64,000 nt of DNA from NCBI RefSeq assembly GCF_046036945.1, contig NZ_JBJQOQ010000023.1, positions 23,307 through 87,306 of the forward strand, written 5' to 3'. Source of the stretch: Brevibacillus_C sp046036945 (lineage in GTDB: Bacteria; Bacillota; Bacilli; Brevibacillales; Brevibacillaceae). Below, piece after piece: positions 59,569 through 64,000 of the stretch (positions are counted from its first letter, which is position 1; each line of letters opens with the position of its first letter). Made by a program: the position numbers and the translations under genes. The notes beneath the pieces are model-generated. The model made no database searches. It worked only from the letters and a program-made list of their open reading frames with translations, and had not been told where the DNA came from.

Positions 59569-60240
59569 ATGCAGAAAAAAATGACTTCGATCCTGTTTAC
59601 AGGGATCATCGCACTATCCTTGGCAGCTTGCGGAGCGCCGGAGGGCGGGAAAGAAGCTGCCGCCGGGGCAAACGAAAGCGGAACCCCATCCGCAGAACAA
59701 GCGGACGTGCCATATAAAACACTGTTCCAAAAAAGCGTGTTTCTAGGAGATTCGATTACAGAAGGGCTGTCCTACCACGATGTACTGGACGAAGCGCATG
59801 TAATCGGGAATGCAGGAGCAACGGCCGAATATTCGCAAGACGAAGTGGATAATCTGGCAAGCAAGCACCCGGATGACGTATTTATCCTGTTAGGAGGATG
59901 CGACCTCTACATGCCGGTAGACGATCCGAAGGAGTACTTTTTGACCCAGTACGCGAAACTGATTGGGAAAATAAAGGGGAAGCTGCCAAAAGCGAAAATC
60001 CGCGTTTTGTCTTTGACACCGGTAACAGCAGCAGCGGAGCAGGAAGAGCCGCGTTACCGAAACATCGCCGAGTTTAACGCGGGCTTAAAAGAACTGGCTG
60101 CAAAGGAACAGGTGGAATGGATCGATTTGGCGCCGATCTTTGCGGACAATCCTGATCTGTTCGACACCGATGGCATACATTTTAAGCCGGAATTTTATCC
60201 GCTTTGGCTGGACTATTTGAAAGAGTACCTGAAAAGCTGA
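59569..60240 (+). CDS. SGNH/GDSL-hydrolase lipoprotein
   Basis: 223 residues. Lipobox L-A-A-C (Cys near 21), low-complexity Gly/Ala/Glu linker, then a GDSL esterase fold: F-L-G-D-S-I-T-E-G (catalytic Ser, near 58-66), G-N-A-G-A-T (block II Gly), L-L-G-G-C-D-L (the usual G-x-N-D has Cys in place of Asn) and D-G-I-H-F-K (catalytic Asp/His, near 203). Probably an extracellular O-acetyl esterase or transferase partner of the MBOAT protein. Confidence 0.84.
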   Translation: MQKKMTSILFTGIIALSLAACGAPEGGKEAAAGANESGTPSAEQADVPYKTLFQKSVFLGDSITEGLSYHDVLDEAHVIGNAGATAEYSQDEVDNLASKHPDDVFILLGGCDLYMPVDDPKEYFLTQYAKLIGKIKGKLPKAKIRVLSLTPVTAAAEQEEPRYRNIAEFNAGLKELAAKEQVEWIDLAPIFADNPDLFDTDGIHFKPEFYPLWLDYLKEYLKS

Positions 60241-60288
60241 CGGTTCCTCTTTTTCTGGATAAACCGGTTGCGGGGAGGGGAACTGACG

Positions 60289-61695
60289 TTGGTTTTCAGT
60301 AGTCTCATTTTTCTCTTTCTGTTTTTGCCCCTGACGATTGCCCTTTACTATCTGTCGCCGAAGGGGCTTCGAAACGCGGTCCTGCTGCTGGCAAGCCTGG
60401 TGTTTTACGCCTGGGGAGAGCCCGTGTACATTCTCCTCATGATCTTTTCCACCGTATTTGACTATGCCAACGGCCTCTTGATAGCGAAGTACCGAAGACG
60501 CAAGGCCGCTGCCAGATCCGTATTGGTCAGTTCCCTTGCCGTTAGCATCGGGATTCTCGGGTTTTTCAAATACGCCGGATTTATCGTGGAGAATCTCAAC
60601 AGCCTGTTTCATTTGCACATACAGACACCGGAGCTGCCGCTTCCGGTAGGGATTTCCTTTTACACGTTCCAAACGATGTCATATATCGTGGATGTGTATC
60701 TGGACAAGGTACCGGTGCAAAAAAATATCATCTCGTTTGGGGCCTATGTCGCGATGTTCCCGCAGCTTGTCGCCGGACCGATCGTCAAATACGGCGATAT
60801 TGCAGGACAATTGGCGCAAAGAAAAGTGACGCTGGACCGGTTTGGCGAAGGAGCGGAACTATTCATCAGGGGACTGGCAAAAAAAGTGCTGCTCGCCAAC
60901 CAGATCGGTCTCTTGTGGATGAGCGTAAAAGCGACGCCGCCGGCAGACTTGACTGTCCTCTCGGCATGGCTGGGCATCATCGCGTTTGCCTTTCAGATCT
61001 ATTTTGACTTCAGCGGGTATTCGGACATGGCTCGCGGACTGGGAAAAATGTTTGGCTTTGATTTTATGAGGAACTTCGATTATCCCTATCAATCCAAAAG
61101 CATTACGGAGTTTTGGCGCAGGTGGCACATCTCGCTTGGCTCCTGGTTTCGCGAATACGTCTATATTCCGCTTGGCGGCAACCGCAGAGGCCTGGTACTG
61201 CAGCTCCGAAATCTGCTCGTGGTCTGGTTTTTAACCGGATTATGGCACGGGGCAAGCTGGAACTTCGTCATCTGGGGACTTTATTTCGGCTTGTTTGTCA
61301 CGATCGAAAAGCTCTTCCTGTTGAAATGGCTCCATGCGAGAGCGGCCATTGTCGGACATGTGTACACGCTCTTGATCGTGATCGTAGGGTGGGTATGGTT
61401 TGAATGCGATAGTCTTGCCGAGGCTATGGGCTTCCTCGGTACGATGTTTGGCTTGGGTACACATGTGCTTTTCGACAACCAGACGCTATACTACCTGTCG
61501 ACAAATCTCGTCTTGTTGATCGTACTCGCCATCTGCTCGACCCCGATTCCGGCCAAAGCCTTCTCTTACCTGAAAGAAAAGCTGAGACTGGCAGGTGTCC
61601 TCGCGGTTCCGGCGGTCTACATCGGTCTCATGCTGCTTTCTACGGCTTATCTGGTCAATGATACGTACAATCCCTTTTTATACTTCAGATTCTAA
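60289..61695 (+). CDS. MBOAT-family O-acyltransferase (AlgI/DltB-like), second copy
   Basis: 468 residues, about eleven helices, paralogue of the 45572 protein: L-V-F-Y-A-W-G-E-P, D-F-S-G-Y-S-D-M-A-R-G, F-W-R-R-W-H-I-S and catalytic W-F-L-T-G-L-W-H-G-A-S-W-N. TTG start at 60289 (V-F-S-S-L follows), with GGGGAGGGG about 9 bases upstream. Provides activated acyl groups across the membrane for the DHHW and SGNH partners encoded on either side. Confidence 0.88.
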   Translation: MVFSSLIFLFLFLPLTIALYYLSPKGLRNAVLLLASLVFYAWGEPVYILLMIFSTVFDYANGLLIAKYRRRKAAARSVLVSSLAVSIGILGFFKYAGFIVENLNSLFHLHIQTPELPLPVGISFYTFQTMSYIVDVYLDKVPVQKNIISFGAYVAMFPQLVAGPIVKYGDIAGQLAQRKVTLDRFGEGAELFIRGLAKKVLLANQIGLLWMSVKATPPADLTVLSAWLGIIAFAFQIYFDFSGYSDMARGLGKMFGFDFMRNFDYPYQSKSITEFWRRWHISLGSWFREYVYIPLGGNRRGLVLQLRNLLVVWFLTGLWHGASWNFVIWGLYFGLFVTIEKLFLLKWLHARAAIVGHVYTLLIVIVGWVWFECDSLAEAMGFLGTMFGLGTHVLFDNQTLYYLSTNLVLLIVLAICSTPIPAKAFSYLKEKLRLAGVLAVPAVYIGLMLLSTAYLVNDTYNPFLYFRF

Positions 61696-61736
61696 ACACG
61701 GGGGTCGAAAAAGACGGCGTCCGTTGAAAGGAGGTG

Positions 61737-62897
61737 GTGTTCCTGAATCGTCATGACAAATGGCATCAATACCTGATGGCCGTCTCCCTCTGCCTGTTTA
61801 TCGGGGGGATGGCCGCACTTAGCATCCTCACGCCGAAAAAGGCGTTTTCCGAATCGGAGAATCGGACCTTGGAGCAGCCGCCGGCTTTCTCGATGGAAAA
61901 ATTGATTCGCGGCCGATTTGCTTCCGTATTTGAAAGGTACCTGTCCGACCAGTTTGCATTTAGAGACTTTTGGATCGGCGTCAAATCGGACGTCGACCGG
62001 GCGCTTGGAAAGAAGGAAAATCACGACGTCTATTTGGGGAAAGATGGCTATCTCATTCAAAAATGGATTCGGCCGAAAGCCGGGGAGGCGGAAAAGAAGG
62101 CAGATGCCCTCAACCGCTTCGATCGCGCTGTCCCTGATTTGCCGAAATACCTGATGCTGGTGCCGACAGCGGTTAGCGTACTGGAGCAGAAACTGCCGGA
62201 ATATGTCTCGGGCGAAGAGCAGCTTCAGTACCTGGACATGGTTCGGAAACAGCTGAATCCGGACATCCGCTATGTAGACGTGTATCCAGCACTGCATGCT
62301 AACAGGTCGGCGAATATCTTCTATAAAACAGACCACCATTGGACGACAAAAGGCGCTTATTTGGCCTACCGGGTGCTGGCCGAACAGATGGGGTTTGTAC
62401 CGAAAGAAGAGTCGGAGTATCGCATCGAACAGGTGACCGGTGAATTTTACGGTTCGCTCTCTTCCAAAAGCGGATTTCGGCACCTGCAGCCAGACAGCAT
62501 TTCAATATATATACCAAAACACGGCGAAACCTTGCAGGTAGAGTACGCCGATGAACAGAAAAGCGCGAAGTCTCTTTATGAGAGGGAGAATCTCAAGAAA
62601 AAAGATAAATATACAGTTTTCTTGAATGGCAACCGCGCTTTGATCAAAATCGCCACCCGCCATCCGGAAGGAAAAAAACTGTTGGTGGTAAAAGATTCGT
62701 ACGCCAATAGCTTTCTCCCGTTTTTGACAGCGCATTTTAGCGAAATCTACGTCGTCGACCTGAGGTATTACGAGGATGATCTGCGAATGCTCATCAAATC
62801 AAATCACATCGATGAGATGCTGATTCTCTACAATGCCAATACTTTTTTTGAAGATCCGTCGATTCAAAGTCTAGCTGAATCGGATGAGGAGGAGTAG
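61737..62897 (+). CDS. DHHW-family SGNH-like O-acetylation protein, second copy
   Basis: 386 residues: membrane anchor (about 12-31), S-E-S-E-N-R-T-L-E, Y-K-T-D-H-H-W-T-T-K-G-A-Y (family signature, near 200) and V-V-K-D-S-Y-A-N-S-F-L-P-F (near 320). It lacks the Pro-rich linker of the first copy. The start is uncertain: AAGGAGG (61728-61734) is followed by in-frame GTG codons at 61734 and 61737 and a better-spaced CTG at 61743. Acts with the MBOAT protein encoded 41 bp upstream. Confidence 0.84.
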   Translation: MFLNRHDKWHQYLMAVSLCLFIGGMAALSILTPKKAFSESENRTLEQPPAFSMEKLIRGRFASVFERYLSDQFAFRDFWIGVKSDVDRALGKKENHDVYLGKDGYLIQKWIRPKAGEAEKKADALNRFDRAVPDLPKYLMLVPTAVSVLEQKLPEYVSGEEQLQYLDMVRKQLNPDIRYVDVYPALHANRSANIFYKTDHHWTTKGAYLAYRVLAEQMGFVPKEESEYRIEQVTGEFYGSLSSKSGFRHLQPDSISIYIPKHGETLQVEYADEQKSAKSLYERENLKKKDKYTVFLNGNRALIKIATRHPEGKKLLVVKDSYANSFLPFLTAHFSEIYVVDLRYYEDDLRMLIKSNHIDEMLILYNANTFFEDPSIQSLAESDEEE

Positions 62898-62899
62898 GA

Positions 62900-63406
62900 G
62901 TGAGACAAGTGTGGAAGAAAGATCGTACCATCAACTGTACATTATTGCCGGCGTTCATCGCGTTTGCCCTTATGTCCGCAGTTGTTGCGGGCTGTTCCGG
63001 CAAAGCAGAGGAAGCGAGGAACATCACTGTCCAAGAGGTGGGCGAAAAGATCAGCCAAGCGGTTCCTCTGGATGAGATGAAACGAGGGGACGGGGACAAA
63101 CTTCAAAAGCTGTATCACATAAACGCAGAGGAAGTGGAGGACTTTCTTCTCTACCTCGCTCCTTCCAATGTGAAAGCAGATGAAGTGCTCGTCGTAAAAG
63201 TAAAAGATGCAAATCAGGCGGAGGAGATAAACGACAGCATCATGAAAAGAGTAGACGCACAAGAGAAAAAATTTAGAGACTACCTCCCGGATGAATATGC
63301 TTTCATCGAAAATCACATCGTCAAAACAAAGGGGAACTACATTCTGTTTGCCGTGTCGCCGGACGTTGATCAGATTGAGACGGCGTTTGACAAAGCACTT
63401 AAGTAA
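62900..63406 (+). CDS. DUF4358-type lipoprotein
   Basis: 168 residues, GTG start two bases after the previous stop, signal peptide with lipobox V-A-G-C (Cys near 32). The mature part (I-S-Q-A-V-P-L-D-E-M, then L-Q-K-L-Y-H-I-N-A-E-E-V-E-D-F) is typical of DUF4358 proteins, which commonly end MBOAT/DHHW operons in Firmicutes. Function unknown; probably an accessory of the extracellular acetylation complex. The gap 63407-63541 contains an imperfect hairpin without a U-tract and no gene. Confidence 0.78.
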   Translation: MRQVWKKDRTINCTLLPAFIAFALMSAVVAGCSGKAEEARNITVQEVGEKISQAVPLDEMKRGDGDKLQKLYHINAEEVEDFLLYLAPSNVKADEVLVVKVKDANQAEEINDSIMKRVDAQEKKFRDYLPDEYAFIENHIVKTKGNYILFAVSPDVDQIETAFDKALK

Positions 63407-63541
63407 TACAGCATGACCGAAACCTGGCAAAGGGTCTGCTTTTCTCCCTCGAACGAGTCAAGAAGCTGCCGCGAGCTCTTGACATGATCAAACGGTGTAT
63501 GCGTTATCCTTCTTCACATTCTTTAGATATTCGATATGCTT

Positions 63542-63853
63542 TTATCCCCACCCGCACATGTCGGTCAAAACCGAACTTAGCGATCTGCCGTGATCGGATA
63601 AAAAATATTCAACCTTGGGCGGAATCTCTTGGTACACTTGGCGCACGATCAGCCCGTCCCGTTCCAACTCACGAAGCTGATTGGTGAGCATTCCTTGCGT
63701 CACATTCGGAAGCAGTCGTCTCAATTCCCCGAACCGCTTTGTGCCTTCATGCAGTAAAATAAACAAAATGAGCGGTTTCCATTTTCCGCCAATCGCTTGC
63801 AGAGTGGCCAATATTCCCTGAGTTTTATTGGAATCGCGAATTTCCTCTTGCAT
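63542..63853 (-). CDS. HxlR-family transcriptional regulator
   Basis: 103 residues, single winged-helix domain with the HxlR signature I-G-G-K-W-K-P-L-I-L (residues 21-30), R-F-G-E-L-R-R-L-L-P, V-T-Q-G-M-L-T-N-Q-L-R-E-L-E-R-D-G-L-I and V-E-Y-F-L-S-D-H-G. HxlR proteins usually repress a divergent gene and respond to aldehydes, quinones or redox stress. The target would lie beyond 64000. No N-terminal cysteine sensor is evident; the only cysteine is near the C-terminus. Confidence 0.86.
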   Translation of the reverse strand: MQEEIRDSNKTQGILATLQAIGGKWKPLILFILLHEGTKRFGELRRLLPNVTQGMLTNQLRELERDGLIVRQVYQEIPPKVEYFLSDHGRSLSSVLTDMCGWG

Positions 63854-63917
63854 CCCACCATCTCCGTTTACATGATGTTCTTCATCGTCATTTTAACATG
63901 GTATCCGGAATGAAGAC

Positions 63918-63957
63918 AGTACGATGATTCATCATACTAAGTACGGTTTACCGTACT
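63918..63957. promoter_or_regulatory. Two adjacent palindromes, candidate HxlR operator
   Basis: AGTACGATGA-T-TCATCATACT (63918-63938, one mismatch) and AGTACGG-TTTA-CCGTACT (63940-63957, perfect arms). They lie between hxlR and the unseen divergent gene, the usual place for its operator. Confidence 0.55.
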
Positions 63958-64000
63958 CAGCCTGTAGACAAAGTTCCGCAAGGAACAGGAGCTACAGGCT

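Overview
The window reads as chromosomal DNA of an endospore-forming Bacillales bacterium, most like Brevibacillus or another Paenibacillaceae. Evidence: strong AGGAGG-type ribosome sites, frequent TTG/GTG starts, sigma-A promoters, GerA-type spore germination proteins, an Amidase_3 wall hydrolase and a moderate GC content. I see no rRNA, tRNA, CRISPR array, prophage or complete insertion sequence. The window opens inside a polyamine permease gene and ends just upstream of an unseen gene divergent from an HxlR regulator.

Layout. 1-2.5 kb: end of a potBCD polyamine importer. 2.6-3.9 kb: a GerA-type small subunit plus GerAB permease, without A or C subunits. 4.0-5.4 kb: polysaccharide deacetylase. 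5.4-7.3 kb (minus): lhgO and its FadR-type repressor. 7.5-9.1 kb: WYL regulator and DinB protein. 9.4-15.1 kb: five-gene catabolic operon (NAD epimerase, DapA-like aldolase, divergent NRAMP transporter, regulator, Gfo/Idh dehydrogenase). 15.1-15.4 kb: an EamA transporter remnant. 15.5-23.5 kb: second regulator paralogue, M20D amidohydrolase, complete PotABCD-like importer, CapA-type phosphatase. 23.6-28.7 kb: divergent MATE exporter and SWIM/SNF2 helicase. 28.9-32.3 kb: an unrecognised toxin-like 730-residue protein with a beta-propeller lectin-like partner. 32.5-35.5 kb: membrane acyltransferase, a tiny ORF coupled to a 2OG-Fe(II) oxygenase, and an SPL-like radical SAM protein. 35.5-37.4 kb: antibiotic-resistance type ABC-F protein behind a structured leader. 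37.5-40.0 kb: TetR regulator and small accessory genes. 40.3-42.3 kb: YtrA-type GntR regulator with an ABC exporter. 42.4-44.2 kb: AstE-like deacylase and LLM oxidoreductase. 44.2-47.0 kb (minus): MBOAT/DHHW O-acetylation pair. 47.2-55.4 kb: RpiR regulator, GNAT, two OSBS/NSAR racemases, a third regulator paralogue, MFS transporter and M20 hydrolase. 55.5-63.4 kb: two-component system and a five-gene envelope operon (amidase, SGNH lipoprotein, MBOAT, DHHW, DUF4358). 63.5 kb to the end: HxlR regulator.

Three themes stand out. First, three paralogous regulators (12827, 15556, 50109) share an N-terminal alpha/beta domain, a central palm domain resembling archaeal GTP cyclohydrolase III/GGDEF proteins, and a C-terminal winged helix. 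The GGDE(F/Y) signature survives only in the first. Each sits in a small-molecule catabolic cluster. Second, the 47-55 kb block contains all the enzyme types of the known N-succinyl route from D- to L-amino acids, with the racemase duplicated. Third, a 22-bp tandem direct repeat lies at the same distance from the -10 of the two-component operon and of the amidase/O-acetylation operon, which suggests that this system controls envelope acetylation.

Limits: families were assigned by reading motifs, not by database search. Functional calls below family level are inference.
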